Shown: positions 1 through 11,990, counted from the stretch's first letter. The stretch is 64,000 bases of DNA from Gonocerus acuteangulatus (GCA_946811695.1 OX328124.1:87882030-87946029), one strand, 5' to 3'. Numbers and translations: made by a program. Notes: a model not told the origin generated them from the sequence alone.

Positions 1-78
1 TAAGCAAAACTCTAAAGGACTTTTTCTCCTAGTTTTTGGGTCCCCTACACGCTTGCCATTTAAAATCGGGACACCCTG
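1..78 (-). mobile_element. Terminal fragment of a mariner-like DNA transposon
   Basis: The stretch ends in CGGGACACCCTGT. Read on the minus strand this is the CAGGGTGTCCC terminus shared by the other transposons of the window. The next bases, including a GTCCTTT block about 50 bases in, resemble the end of the element starting at 13011. The rest lies outside the window. Assignment rests on terminal similarity only. Confidence 0.5.
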
Positions 79-774
79 TACAATGGCTAGAAAATGGATG
101 TAACTAGTAGGAAACCCGTCCCGAAAATTGTTGCAATGTATAAGTGGACGTTTAAATTAAAATAAATAAATTTACAAGCCAAATAAAAAAAACAAAACAG
201 TTCGGCACATTGAAAGGCGGGGAGCTAAACGGGACGTGAGTGGTAGAACTACCCTAATGCCCCAGTATTAAAACTTTATGAAGAACAAGGTGGAAAATAA
301 AAGAAGGTAAAGCGGAAAGCACTGACCATAAACGTAGCATGTCTAAAGCCTTAGCAGACCCACATAAAACCTGCCTGGACCCTTCCTCTTCCACTCTCCA
401 ACCTGCTGGTTCTTAGGAAATCCTCTGTGCTTGCTTGGACCTCATGCAGGAATTCACCATTGATATTTCTTGTAACAAATGGCGTGGGCCTTATCAATAT
501 AAATTTATTAAAGCTTTTGTCTGTATATTGAATATAATCCTGCCCGTTTCATGATATTATTCTGTTTCGTGCACAATACGCCTAATCCAACCTTTGAGAA
601 ATTTCTGTATGTATAACCAACGCAATTTTGTCAGCAGTTAGCTGTAGGTGATACTATGCTTTCGGAATATTGGCAGGATTCTTTGAAGTTTCTTAACATA
701 AAACAACTGTTTTCAATGAAAGCAATACGTTTATTAGAGCCAAAATTACAATTTTTTTAATCATTTGTAACTAC

Positions 775-865
775 AGACTGACTTCTCTAGAGACCTCGTT
801 GAGGCGAGTATCTGATTCGAATCTTATTCAGCCATACTCCGTTGCGCCACCAATCATTTTAATTA
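775..865 (-). repeat. Possible tRNA-derived SINE head, degenerate
   Basis: On the minus strand the stretch begins GGTGGCGCAACGGAGT, which resembles an A-box region, and has GATTCGAATC about 30 bases later, which resembles a B box. It does not fold as a full tRNA and the spacing is short. A SINE remnant is more likely than a tRNA gene. Weak call. Confidence 0.25.
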
Positions 866-942
866 AATTTTCCAATTTTTCAGAGGCTAGGCGAAATTGA
901 AATTGCACATTATTAGCCCATAGAGAAAAATAAAAAAAGTTT

Positions 943-1220
943 GAAAGGACCCCGCCCTTTCCTGTCGTTCGAAAGGTCTTCGAAAAATAATTGATAAGTA
1001 TTTTTTTTACTGGCCAAATGGCTTGGGAAACCTTTCAACCAGAAATCTCGAGATTTTGAAAAAATCAAAAATGGAAAACTTCGGATACCCAAAAGTTCCA
1101 ACTTTCGGGTTTTGTGACCATTGAGACTTTTGTTCAGAAAGACTTTCTCTATCCAACGAGCATAGTTTCGTTCAATTTGACCGAAAGCCATTTTCCATTA
1201 GGAAAGAGCGGGGTCCTTTA
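943..1220. mobile_element. MITE with 19-bp terminal inverted repeats
   Basis: AAAGGACCCCGCCCTTTCC at the left end is matched in reverse complement by GGAAAGAGCGGGGTCCTTT at the right end, 18 of 19 bases. The body is about 280 bp. A 92-codon minus-strand ORF fills the interior but has no recognisable domain and spans TIR to TIR, so it is probably incidental. No clear target duplication is visible, so the superfamily is open. Confidence 0.6.
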
Positions 1221-1459
1221 CTTGGATGCTTACGAGTAATAAGGTTTCTCAAGGATCTATATAGAAACTTAGTTAGTCAAAATATTTTAGGGAGCTATAA
1301 CAATATTTTCATTCTCGTTGTTGTCAAACCTCGATTCCCGTAAGCTCTGGGACTGTTAAATTTGGATTGTTCCGTAAAAAATTCAAAGCATTTAAAACTA
1401 TTCATTTATATATTTTAAAACGATCCTTTCATTTATATCTTTTATTTACGGTTATTTTT

Positions 1460-1465
<6 letters not shown>

Positions 1466-1501
<36 letters not shown>
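1466..1501. repeat. (TA)n microsatellite
   Basis: Uninterrupted TA dinucleotides in a T-rich stretch that continues to about 1770. An ORF across it is low-complexity (Tyr-Ile repeats) and is not a gene. Confidence 0.95.
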
Positions 1502-1507
<6 letters not shown>

Positions 1508-1779
1508 TTATTCATTTATATATTTCTATTGATTATTCATTTTAGTATTTATTTTATTCATTTGTTTATTTTTTTATATTTTTTTAACGATTGGACACCA
1601 TATTGTTAGATCGATTATTATTATAATTAAAGCCCTATTTTATCTCCTATCATCGGATTTTATTTTATTTTCAGAACATGTAAACTATTATTATTATTTA
1701 TTACATTTCCTTATATTAATTATTCTCATTTTTTTTTCTTTCTCATAATTATGTTATTCTTTCATGTTCCACCTTTATG

Positions 1780-1842
1780 TTATTCTTTTGAGCAGATCAC
1801 CCTTGATGTACAGCTCTCCAAAGGAATAAATAAATAAATAAT
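1780..1842 (+). repeat. Probable LINE 3' tail with (AATA)n end
   Basis: The phrase GTACAGCTCTCCAAAGG followed by AATAAATAAATAAATA looks like the 3' untranslated tail of a CR1/Jockey-type LINE, which typically ends in a short A-rich tandem repeat. No RT coding sequence is adjacent, so this would be a 5'-truncated insertion. Confidence 0.35.
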
Positions 1843-2073
1843 ACTATGCGGGGTTTATTAAAGAATAAAAATATTTATTAACAGATAACAAGTGTGGTGA
1901 TAGACAACATTCCTGCCGGATACGTAGCAATAAGACAAATCCTTAAAAAAAAAAGAAAAAAAAAAGGGAAATGGTTCTCAGATTCCTCTTAATGATAGGC
2001 ACAACTTCTAGTTTACTCTAATTTTTATTATCCATTTAATAAAAATTGTACATTTTAATATTTTCTTTTTCAG

Positions 2074-2265
2074 GTAACTACAGCTGCCTGGTTGCAGAGT
2101 TCTACCTGAGCAGGTCTGTTGGTTTCCATCTGGTCCAGAGCTATCTACCTACCATCCTCATAGTGGTTATATCTTGGGTGTCTTTCTGGATGGACGTAGA
2201 CTCTGTTCCCGGAAGAACAACTCTAGGAGTCACTACTCTACTTGCTGTTTCTTCACAGTCTGCAG
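2074..2265 (+). CDS. Exon of an anion-selective Cys-loop ligand-gated channel (GluCl/GlyR-like), TM1-TM2
   Basis: Internal exon of 192 bp, phase 1 at both ends, with acceptor TTTTCTTTTTCAG and donor CAG|GTAACA. It encodes the end of the extracellular domain (YSCL, whose Cys matches the last Cys of the second disulfide in GluCl and GlyR subunits), then TM1 (about residues 18-39, ending SWVSFW), the short loop MDVDSVPGR, and TM2 (TTLGVTTLLAVSSQSA). The family is pentameric chloride channels of the plasma membrane opened by glutamate, glycine, histamine or GABA. The usual Pro-Ala-Arg at the inner end of TM2 reads Pro-Gly-Arg here (codons 2208-2216). No exon for the ligand-binding domain, TM3 or TM4 was found, so the rest of the gene must lie outside, or across very long introns. 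The ligand cannot be decided from this piece. Confidence 0.88.
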
Positions 2266-2429
2266 GTAACATATTTATTGTAAAACGCCCCGCTTAATAT
2301 CTTATATAATCATTTTTAAAAGTTGCTGTTATTCCATAAACGCAAATAGGTATTTTTTTGTAATAAAATTACTAATAAATATGATTTGATCATAATATTA
2401 ATATCATAATATTAATACCCTATAATAAT

Positions 2430-3775
2430 GTAAAACCTATCAACAACATGGTAGTTGTCTTCAAATATTTCTACAATATCATAAATACATAATAGATTAA
2501 GTTACTAGTTTATTAGTTAATGCTGTAGAATATGTTTCTTAGCGGATCTTCCCTATCTATGTCAAATATTTAATAAATTTACTTCTTAAGAACCTGATAC
2601 TTGCAAGATTATGTCTGAAAATTACATATTATTTCATAATAAACACTTGATATTTTTGTATTCCAGATACTCTTCACGCAAGTTTCTTATATTATTATTA
2701 CTTCAGGGAAAACTAAGCCCATAACCATTAGAAAACAATAACAATTTAACGTTTGGTGATATTTCGAATGCACGTTGATATATTTTACCCTGCACGTCTG
2801 ATTGTATGAGCTATTTGTAGTTTTATTTTTGTTTTAAAGAACATTCCGGTTAGACCTTCTTATTTATTTATCTATTTTAGTTACTGACATCTATGTCGAC
2901 CCTTCTTATTTTGTTATCCAAATTTTTATTTATGGTTTATCTTGTTATTTGTCGCAGGCATTAATGACGACGTGTACGTCATTTATGCTAATATAGTTTC
3001 TAGAAATTAGACGAAATTTGATTGGAAGAATTCTTAACGACCACGGTATTGGCCAAATCTTCTCAGACTTTTAAAGAAAAACGGACTATGAAAAATCTGA
3101 AGAGTCATAGCATTATAATGCTATGTAGCATATACTGTATACTCTATTGTAAAAACGAATGAATGAAGTCTTCAATGAGTGAGAATTTGATCATCACTTT
3201 TTTCTTACAAAAATACACATACCCTACAATTAATGGAAAACCAACTAACTAACTCTCTGTCTTCACAATATCACAAACACAAAATAAAATAAGTTACTAG
3301 GATATTATATAAAGGTGTAGACTTTTTTTTTTTTTTTTAATCATCCCTATCTAAGTGATATATTTAAAAGAAACACTATTGCTTAGTGATACTCAGAGGG
3401 TTTTGCCTGAAAATTAAAGCGAGTAGTTCATAATAAACACTTAATATTTATTATTCATTCGAGAAACTCTTCACGCAATTTTCTAATATTATTATCTCTT
3501 CAGGGAAAAGTATGCCCATAAACAGTAACCAGCAACATAAAATTCATTATTTAATATTTAGTGAAATTTATAGGGCACATTGATATATTTTATCCTGCAT
3601 TTCTGATATTATGAGTTATTTATAATTTTCTTAAAGTTTGAAAAACCATCTCCGTTTTTAATTGATTAGAACTACCACGGTTTACCAAATCTTAAACGAT
3701 AAAAACAAAACAATACGGACCCCAAGACATTATGAACAATCTTAAGAATTATAGCACTATATTGTTATGCTACAA
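2430..3775 (+). repeat. Decayed tandem duplication inside the intron after the channel exon
   Basis: About 2430-3135 and 3225-3775 are two diverged copies in direct orientation. Shared landmarks in the same order are a TTCATAATAAACACTT block, CTCTTCACGCAA, CTTCAGGGAAAA, a GATATATTTTA block, a CACGGT block and GTTATGCTA-like ends. Both copies carry many substitutions and small indels. Neither has an open frame, so this is not an exon duplication. Confidence 0.7.
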
Positions 3776-4129
3776 AAATAAATAAATAACCATAAATGAT
3801 AGACTATGTATAAATTAAGAAAATCAGTCAGGACATATACCACCAATGAAATATCAAAACAAATTAATTTCATAGGATGGTATGTTAGTATAATATAACC
3901 GAACAATATATTTATACATATAACCAACCAATGATAGAGAAACCTAAATTAAAAAAATACAAAGCATATATCTACATGTTTGAATGTTTTAACTACTCAC
4001 TTCATTAATACTGCTCACGTAAACATTCCTGATTAGTCTACGTGGTACCTGTAGTAGAAAGTATGTGTTCGTGTATTTAGGTTGTACGTTTTTGTTGATT
4101 CACAATCTTCCTAAGCCTTTTTAAAAACC
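3776..4129. other. Intronic or intergenic AT-rich DNA, nothing recognised
   Basis: No ORF, splice-bounded frame, TIR or tandem repeat could be supported here. If the channel gene continues downstream this is intron. Confidence 0.5.
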
Positions 4130-4435
4130 ATTGACATCATGGGCGTATATAAGGGGGGGGAGGCTGAGGGGGCTGCAGCCCTCCCTCCCGAAATTTTGAT
4201 TTGATGGTAAACATTTGTCGTAAAACCATTAAAAATAAATTAAATAAGCTCACTTAGTTCATAATAAATATTTTATTTTACGTGTAATAGCGTTTTAGTT
4301 GCCTATTAAAACCTATAAAACTATTCCAAGTTCTAAATTATTAGTATTCCATACCCCGGAAATGGTCTCAGCCCCCCCCTGAAATTCTCCCAGCCCCTCC
4401 CGAAATTATTTTCTACATACGCCCATGATTGACAT
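4130..4435. mobile_element. hAT-type MITE with perfect 8-bp target duplication
   Basis: The element runs from CATGGGCGTAT (4138) to ATACGCCCATG (4427), an 11-bp perfect TIR, and is flanked on both sides by ATTGACAT (4130-4137 and 4428-4435). An 8-bp duplication with short TIRs is characteristic of the hAT superfamily. The 290-bp body is non-coding, with G-rich and C-rich subterminal blocks (the runs at 4153 and 4373). A second, end-less copy lies at 27545-27770 in the opposite orientation. Confidence 0.85.
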
Positions 4436-4978
4436 ATTATGACACCTTCGAATATCTCTACGATAGAAACATTTCTACTTCGCATTAATGACGTTTTGAA
4501 ATATATTTTAAATTATTTTGAATGCATAATTTTTATTGAAATACTCCAGACGTCTACGGTAAACCTTAATTGTAGTTTGGTTATCAAAAATGCATCCGAC
4601 TTTATAGCTGCCAACAATGGATATGTACGGGCAGATGTGATCACGTTCCTGGCATAACCCTTACCAGTAGATCCCTGCTGGCCAAGTCAATTCAACTCGC
4701 ATTCTATATTTCAGCAATCCGACCGAAATGGAGTATTGGCTATATATCATTTTTATTTCGAACATCAAGTGGAGCTTTCAGAAATCCCCAAATGAAAGTT
4801 AAAAGTACAATAATTATCATGGAAAAAATATTGGCTTCAGATTCTCTCGATTATTAAGAATTTATATTCATCTTTACGATTATATGCTAGGTATTTCAAT
4901 TGTTCATAAATAACGTTTAATAATTTAACAAAACATATTCTAAATAAAGTGTATGTTAAAACAATTACATCATATCTT

Positions 4979-5060
4979 ACGGGGTCTCCCTGTGAATCGG
5001 TAGCTAACGCCAAGGATTTTCATGCGTGAGACGAGCGTTCAAGTATTACAGTTTACAATT
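4979..5060 (+). repeat. Degenerate tRNA-derived SINE head
   Basis: GGGGTCTCCCTGTG, then GTAGCTAACGCCAAGGATT and a worn B-box-like AGCGTTCAAGTATT, parallel the head of the intact SINE at 37373. Too diverged to be a functional tRNA gene. Confidence 0.5.
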
Positions 5061-6710
5061 AATAAAATACTTTGAAACCTTATTTTATTATTTGGCTTAT
5101 GATAATTTGTTTTGCTTATGACCTTAAAATATTGGTTGTTTGAAACAGTTTGTACTTGTCGATTAGAGCTTCAAGTATCTGCTTGCAATGTATCTGCTTC
5201 ATAGTATCTGGTATAGAACTGTTTCCTTTTCGATGAGAAATCCATGGAGCTAATCTACTAATTATTTAATGTTGTTATTTTGTTACTCTTTCGGTATCTA
5301 AATAATTATTAGTTCTAGAGTCGTTGGTGAAGTTGGCCAACATTTCAAGATTATCGACATTAGGAAAATTATAATATTTCTTATTTAACAATGTTTCTGA
5401 AAGATTATTATATTTTTAAACCATTTTTAACATCCTGCGATTTTATGTGCGAGGTAAAATGAAGATTGTACTTCATTTCTAATCTCGAACGTATGGATTT
5501 TTGACACTCATTTGAAAACAAGGAGAGTAGCTCATTGTCATGGATTTATGTATATGAGTAGCGATTACCATACCTCTCTGGGAGTTAAGGGAAGCACCTC
5601 TGTTTCTGCATATAAGCTAACACTTGGCTACTCTTGACTGCATCCATTGAGACAAGATCAATATTGCAACTATCTCTTCCTATTTGTTCCTCGTTTGAGA
5701 TCGTTCGAAATACCTTCAGCTGACCCAAAGATTATTTAAGCTCCAAGTCACGTGTATTCAAAATCAACAGTCAGGTCACAGTTCAGTCTGGTCAAAATTT
5801 TTCACTGCTCAGTCACAGGCAAAATAGAGGGTATATTAAAATCTACCCGTCATGATATTTTGACTTTATTTAGGCATTTTTTGTCTATCAAGTGTGTCGA
5901 TTGCGTTCTAGTGTAGTTTATTATTATTATATTTTTGAGGTATATTTTTAGGATGGAATTTTTGGAAAACGACCTGGCTGCTAAAGCATTAATTAAGGCT
6001 AAAGAATTGGAAAAAAAAACAATAGAATAAGAAAAGAAAATGCATTCACGAGGCAAGGAAAAAAAGAAAAATATATGGAGAGTTTATCATTTTATTTTAA
6101 TAATTAATCGGCAATAATGCAACGTTTAAAAAAAACATATCTTCTCCAATTTTCTTAATTTCCCATTTTTAAAAACCATCATCCATTTTTTCTTGACAAA
6201 TCGTAAAGTACAGGATATTTTCTAACACATTCAATTAACTTTTCATAGTTACTCATTTTTTCACAGACAATGAAATAAAAATCGTCCTTAAAAAAATATC
6301 GGTAATAAGAAATTATCTATTGACGGTTCAGTGACTGCGCAGTCAGTTTAGACAGCGGCACTTAACCGTAATGAAAACATATTTTTTGTGACTGATACTA
6401 GTCGGATCTGACAGAACGGAAACATGACAGTTCTGTCTAGAGAAGTATTCATTAGGAATCATTTGGAAAATAATTGTAGGGGCTGTTTGGTTTCTATTTC
6501 TTGATAATATCAGCAAAAGGTAAACAAAAAATGACAATTCGTTTGATTGCCTGTAAATCTAAGGACTCTATTGTATTTTGTATTGTTGTAACTGCTACTG
6601 TAAGTATTTTTGACCTTTTATAAATGAAAAGGTTGTCATCATAGGAACATTCTACATCAAATAGCTGTTTTTGTTGACGTGTAAAGCGTATGTTCATAGT
6701 ACATTTTTAA
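5061..6710. other. Long stretch without a recognisable gene
   Basis: Low-complexity AT-rich sequence with short unrelated ORFs on both strands (longest about 68 codons, composition not protein-like). A GACAGTTCTG/CAGAACGG-type short symmetry near 6410-6435 is the only local structure noticed. Confidence 0.5.
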
Positions 6711-6905
6711 GAGGACCGATCTTTCCGTGTTAGATGCGGTTCAGCTCTCTTAATTACAATTTTTCTCATCATAAAGGAGAATGGTGTTCCTCAAGGAATT
6801 GTCTTGAGTGTAACACTATGCTGCGTCGCCATTAATGAGGTACTTAATAAAGTGCAGGCTCCGGTTTTCGGAATGTTGTTCCGACGACTTAACAATGCTT
6901 ACTGT
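6711..6905 (+). pseudogene. Fragment of a Jockey-like LINE reverse transcriptase
   Basis: An open frame reads DRSFRVRCGS, then ENGVPQGIVLSVTL, then VAINEVLNKV. It covers the conserved reverse-transcriptase block around the NGVPQGSVLS motif of Jockey/I-type non-LTR retrotransposons. The Gly-Ser of PQGS is Gly-Ile here. The YADD catalytic block that should follow is not present: the expected phrase is replaced by RRLNN. Only about 65 codons survive, with no start and no other RT blocks nearby. This is a dead insertion, not a host gene. Confidence 0.7.
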
Positions 6906-7689
6906 TTTCAAGAAGTTCAATTAGAAGTTGCTGTTTTAAAAAATTATAAATACTTACGTACGATTAATTTAGAAATTAAGGATTTCTGTTATCTTCAATA
7001 ATACATTTATAATACATCAACTTAAAAATTCAATTTCCAAATTCGATTTTAAATTTTTTCCAAATTGCTATTAATCATTTATCATTTTCCATACAAACAT
7101 ATTCAAGTAATATTAATTTATGGAATATTTTATAATTCGTAATCATGCTCCTCATAATTTCATTTATTAAAAAAAAAAAAAAATTATTTCAATGGTCCTT
7201 GTCTGTTATTTTTTTGTGTGTAACACATGATCTGAAGAATTTCACTCCTCTCCTATTCGACTATAGCAAATAGAACCCTCCACTACAAAAGTAGTTGGAA
7301 AAATGCAAAACGCTTTATAAATATTCTATGAACGGCCCAAAGCTACATTGAGCTCATGGGACGTCCTTTTATTTCTTAATGTCTGGTCCAGCTGAGAGGA
7401 TTGAATTCACGCTTGGTGAATGTCTAGCTTCATTACCCTACAAATGAGGCCTGAACCTCTATTTTCTTCTACCATCAACTATCTAGTCCCTGTCATGTGG
7501 AGCGTATACTTTGGCTTTCTGTTTCAAAAGGGTACCTGCTCATCAGTCATTATTTATGGTTCAATGAAATGCTTGCTAAAAACTTCCCCAAACCTATATA
7601 TTTTCAAGAATATGCATTATTCCAAAAATATATTGTCGAATGTGTAAAAAAGAAGTATTTTCTTTGAGGTTTTTCTTAACATCACATGC

Positions 7690-7745
7690 TCAACGTAGAA
7701 TTATTTATTTAAATTTTAACGTCCATTATTATTAACTAAGAAAAC
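7690..7745. repeat. Short repeat, 'ttaacgtccatta' family
   Basis: TTAAATTTTAACGTCCATT with nearby Ts also occurs, with small changes, at about 55500-55535 and 59690-59730, and inverted near 145-165. It is probably the A-tailed 3' end of a short retroelement. Family not known to me. Confidence 0.35.
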
Positions 7746-7929
7746 GTAGAATTAAAAAAAGTCCGAATTGCAGGATTTGCGTCGACATAACGGGCTTCCT
7801 TTACTGTAGGGCTGGAGGACCTGAGTTCAAAACTTGGGCGAGCGCGGATAATATTATGTTCGTTGGTCAAGAGTGGTTCGGGGTCCCAGATCGTCCTTAG
7901 GACCTCCCAGACTTCAATAATTTTACTAA

Positions 7930-8030
7930 TGGGTACCAGATCTCCCTATGGTCTAGTGGCTAACGCCTTGAATTCTCATGTGGGACAGGGGGGTTCGAGT
8001 CCCACATTCGTTATCGTCGGGTATGATTTT
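7930..8030 (+). repeat. tRNA-derived SINE head
   Basis: TCTCCCTATGGTCTAGTGGC is an A-box region close to tRNA-Glu, and GGTTCGAGTCC is a near-perfect B box. The body typical of the family (as at 37440-37537) is missing or highly diverged. No cloverleaf anticodon stem is convincing, so I treat it as a SINE rather than a tRNA gene. Confidence 0.6.
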
Positions 8031-8145
8031 TATATTTTTTTATTAATTATAGTATTTTCGTAAAGCTCCAGTTTTCCCATAGACCACCCACTTTGCAAAT
8101 TGCCTTTGTTGCAGCCCAAAAATAAATAGCAATAATACATTTTGA

Positions 8146-8312
8146 AATGTTTCCCCGTGGTCTAGAGGCTAACCCCTTGGATTCTCATGCGGAGCAGGGG
8201 GTCTAGAGGCTAACCCCTTGGATTCTCATGCGGAGCGGGGGGTCGAGTCCCACCGGGATCCCTGCCGGAGCTGCAGAGATTTTCTTCCCCATCTCAGGGG
8301 GGGGGGGGAATA
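8146..8312 (+). repeat. SINE head with an internal direct duplication
   Basis: The phrase GGTCTAGAGGCTAACCCCTT, followed by GGATTCTCATGCGGAG, is present twice in direct succession (about 8158 and 8203, period about 44-45 bp). A B box, GGTCGAGTCC, follows only the second copy. A G-run (8299-8307) closes the unit. Confidence 0.65.
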
Positions 8313-9380
8313 ATCGTAAATAAAATAATTATAATACCAAAAGATTAAACAAAATTCGTGTTCCCACAACATTTTTTTTTTTTTTTTTGCGTTACCTTCT
8401 GGAATTAAGCAACCCTACTACCGGAAAACATAAAAAAATATTAATAAATGTTAGTTTCCCGGCCAAGTAAATTCAAGGGTCGTCTGCTGTTACATTTAGT
8501 GCAGGGCGAATCTGTTTTAAGTTGGATATTGAGAGGAATGCGTAACTCGAATAATAATTAAGGTATAAACAATTTCGAAAAAAAAACCTTTTTTTGTACT
8601 TCACTCGTTCATTCCCATTTGCCCAATTTAGAAATGTTAATATTTTATTGTTGCTTTGTAAAACAACAATACTAATGAAAATGCATTCAGGAACTTCCAG
8701 GAGTAAAATTATGGTAATATAGTAAAATACCCTACGAAATTTCATTTAAATCGCATGAACATTTTGCAGTTGCGATATTAGTTAGCAAATTAACTTTTTT
8801 TCAAATTGCTTTACATTTTTAAAGTATTTTTTTTTAAAAAAAACTACAAAATTAAAGCTTTCAAAAACATTTTAAAGATTGAGAATCAGTCCATTTGGAC
8901 GGCATCAAGAATTTGTTTACTATATAACCATCAATTTCCTCATGGAATATAACCACCATTTTTATTATAGAATTTGAAGGTCCTGATATGACTTCAGGTT
9001 TTAACCGTATCACCAACATGTGCCATACAATCTCAACCACATAAATTAATTAAATTCTTATTCTATTCTTATCCATAGAATATCTACGCTCAAAAGCTTA
9101 GAGCGGAGTAAACTATAGGCGAATAGAAATCCATTTATTGGATGTGAAAGGTATTATACCTGTGCCAATGGAACCAGCGGCTCTCTTTGTAGAGGGACTT
9201 TCCAATTTTTTTTTCCCCCCTCCCTTTGGGCAATTTCAATGTCACGGTAATGTGAACATGATGAACACGAATTTCCCTACGTTCGGTAAAATCTCTGTGG
9301 TTCTTTGGTTCTCTAATATTCAAGAGATTTCTAAAGAGTAGAAAGGAATGATTTTATAACTGAGATCTATTTTAAATGAA
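8313..9380. other. No gene recognised
   Basis: Contains a T-run of about 17 at 8373-8389 followed by GCGTTACC, which reads like the poly(A) tail of a minus-strand retroelement. The rest is AT-rich with overlapping short ORFs on both strands at 9135-9341, none with recognisable content. Confidence 0.45.
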
Positions 9381-9388
9381 TGGCCCAT

Positions 9389-9397
9389 ATATATATT

Positions 9398-9442
<45 letters not shown>

Positions 9443-9450
9443 TATATATT
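9389..9450. repeat. (TA)n microsatellite, imperfect
   Basis: Long alternating TA run broken by TTTACA and ATA. Confidence 0.9.
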
Positions 9451-11850
9451 ATACCCTTTATGAATAAAACTAGTTTAATGAGAAATTGATATGACCAAAG
9501 TAATAAACCGTTCAAAACTGCATAGAAATAGGATTTTGCCAACAGGAACTTTCAAGTACATTGTTGAACCTCAACGTGGCGGGAGATCGTCATTATGGTG
9601 AACGTATTATGATTGTATCTAATAAATGAATAAATAATAAAAATTCGTCAAATAGAGGAATCCCACAAAAATTTCCTGTAGAAATATATTTACAATTCAT
9701 CCCCTTAAATATCTCAAAATTTCCTACATTACGTTCTGTCAACTGAGGCAGGTATTATAACAGGTTTAGTAGGCAAAAATTTAGTATTATCCTATTTCTT
9801 CGACAATTCCCTAATTTATGAATATTAAAATTTGATTTTAATATTTTTTTTAACGAATGAATAAATGTTTGAAATTAATGTATCGCATCATTCAAGCAGC
9901 TTCTTTAGGTTCCAACAAGCCTTCCAAATGAATATGAATCCGCAATAAAATTCAAATCAACATTTGAAATAGAAAAAAAAAATTAAGAAGGAATTAGGAA
10001 TTAAAAGTGAGCGGAATTACAAAAGCTACGACAATTTCTCCTGTTCTAAAAAGTTGAGCAATAACTTTGAATGCCTGAATTTTAATCCCCTGTTGGAATG
10101 GAATATAATTGGGCACCAGCATGATAAAGACAATAAATTTTAATAATCTTTGTGGTTACTCGAGCGGATAGGATTACTTCTGACTGGGGGGGGGGGCTAA
10201 CTACGCCTGCGTCCATTAAGACTTTGTATAATGCTCAAATAATTAGACATTAATTTTATTATTATTTTTTTATCTATCTTTCTATTTATGTTATCATTCA
10301 TCATCAAGGATATCACCGCCTGAATTTTTTAGTTATTTTTGGGTTAAAACCATTTACTTGGATATTATATTTTTTACCTTCAACTCTCTTTGTTTTAACA
10401 ATATATTGAAACTTTTTAACAGATGACGATAATATTTTTTCGGTATGATAATGATTTCACTGATAATGATAAATAATTAGTGCTCATATATTACAGGAAC
10501 TTAAATATAAGAGAAAAAACCTCAGCAACCAAGTTTGATGGCAAACTAAATAAAATTCACCAAACTCCATTTTTTAAAGTTTAGTAAATGAAAAAAAAAA
10601 GAAAAGCATTGCATATAATTGTAATATTTTGGGCTGTTAAGAAAATTTTTTTTTTTTAACTTAATACTACGTACAAAAGTTTATTAATAATTACATAAAA
10701 TATAAATGATCTCATTATTAAAACACGATACTGTCCTGTATCATGAATACTACAGTCCTCCATTTTAACCAAAGGAGTTCACGGAAACAATAACTTATTC
10801 ATTAGGTTTATCAATAAAACTGCTTCATTTCAGAAGGTACAACACCTAATTCTGAATCTTTCTAAGTTCATTCAGACATTTGTATATTGAGGGACAATAA
10901 AAAATTACCTTTTACATTAGACGTCTAATATATTGAAATTCAAGCCGATAAGCGATTTAAGCGATAAGCTTTTACATTTCTCACGCACTGCCACTAATAG
11001 TTCAAAATAAACTGTACAATAAAAAGAGATTGTGACAAACTAGTTAGATGTCTTAGAAAATCATACAAAAATGGAGTTAATGAATTGAGTGGTTTTAAGA
11101 TCAACATTTTGGGCTATAAAATAACAAGTTAAAATATATAGTTTATAGAAATTTATATAACATTAATAATCAATAAGACATTGACCTGAAAACTTATCCT
11201 ATTTTTTTAAATTAGTATATTAAGGGTTCATTTTAACTCCTTATATTATAAAAAAAAAATAAAACTTTATACTAAAATTTAGTTTTGTATACGATCGAAC
11301 TTCTACTGTTTTCACACTGATATAATTATTGACTATTTAAACTAAATAAATAAATAAATTTTAATAAAATAAATTGTTTTGTGAATGATGTTCGAAAATT
11401 GTATTAAAAACATTTATTTTTTATCAACCAGCTAGTTTTAAAGCCCTATCTAACCTACAGTATATATTTTATCGAATCCTGCAATTCCCATTCTTCTTCC
11501 TAAAAATTCCAGATTCCCAAATTTTATATTTTTTCGGGGATGAATATTTATTAGGGTTGAATCCTTATGCACTAGACGATCCCGGCGTGCTTTCCTCCGC
11601 TCTTGGATTTTACGTTCTTTTTATAACCCTTACATAATGGATCTCAGACTCCACTCTGCGACAAGTATAAAGAACAGGCTTCTTTTCTTCTTCAGGCTGT
11701 TTTTCTTGAAATATTACTGAAATGTTTACAGATATTTTTTATTAAAAGAAAAATCGATATAATAATGTATACTGTACTTAGGTCGCCTTAGTCTGTAGTT
11801 TCTTCAAGCAATGGTTATAGCCTTATGGTAAGAGTAATTAAAGGTTCAAC
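9451..11850. other. 2.4 kb with no supported gene
   Basis: AT-rich and stop-dense on all frames. A G-run at 10187-10196 followed by CTAACTACGCC resembles the G-rich end of the hAT-type MITE family but is too short to place. A patch of more even composition at 11570-11690 has no open frame. Confidence 0.5.
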
Positions 11851-11854
11851 ATCA

Positions 11855-11990
11855 ATATGTAGGGGTCTTTCTTTGGTAGGCATGAGAGGTTGTCAGATTT
11901 CTACGTATGTAGGTGCGGGTTCGAGTCCTGCTTCTGGTCTGATGTTTTTTCATCCAAGGACTGCCTGAAAAATGCCCTGTCAGCCGTACA
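11855..11990 (+). repeat. tRNA-like SINE head, second subtype
   Basis: CTTTGGTAGGCATGAGAGG is followed 30-odd bases later by GCGGGTTCGAGTCCTGC, an excellent B box. The upstream arm differs from the Glu-like heads elsewhere. A relic tRNA gene cannot be excluded, but acceptor arms do not pair well. Confidence 0.4.

Noticed and set aside
7930..8030. tRNA-Glu gene
   Set aside because: A and B boxes are good, but the anticodon arm and acceptor stem do not pair and the same head recurs in SINEs.
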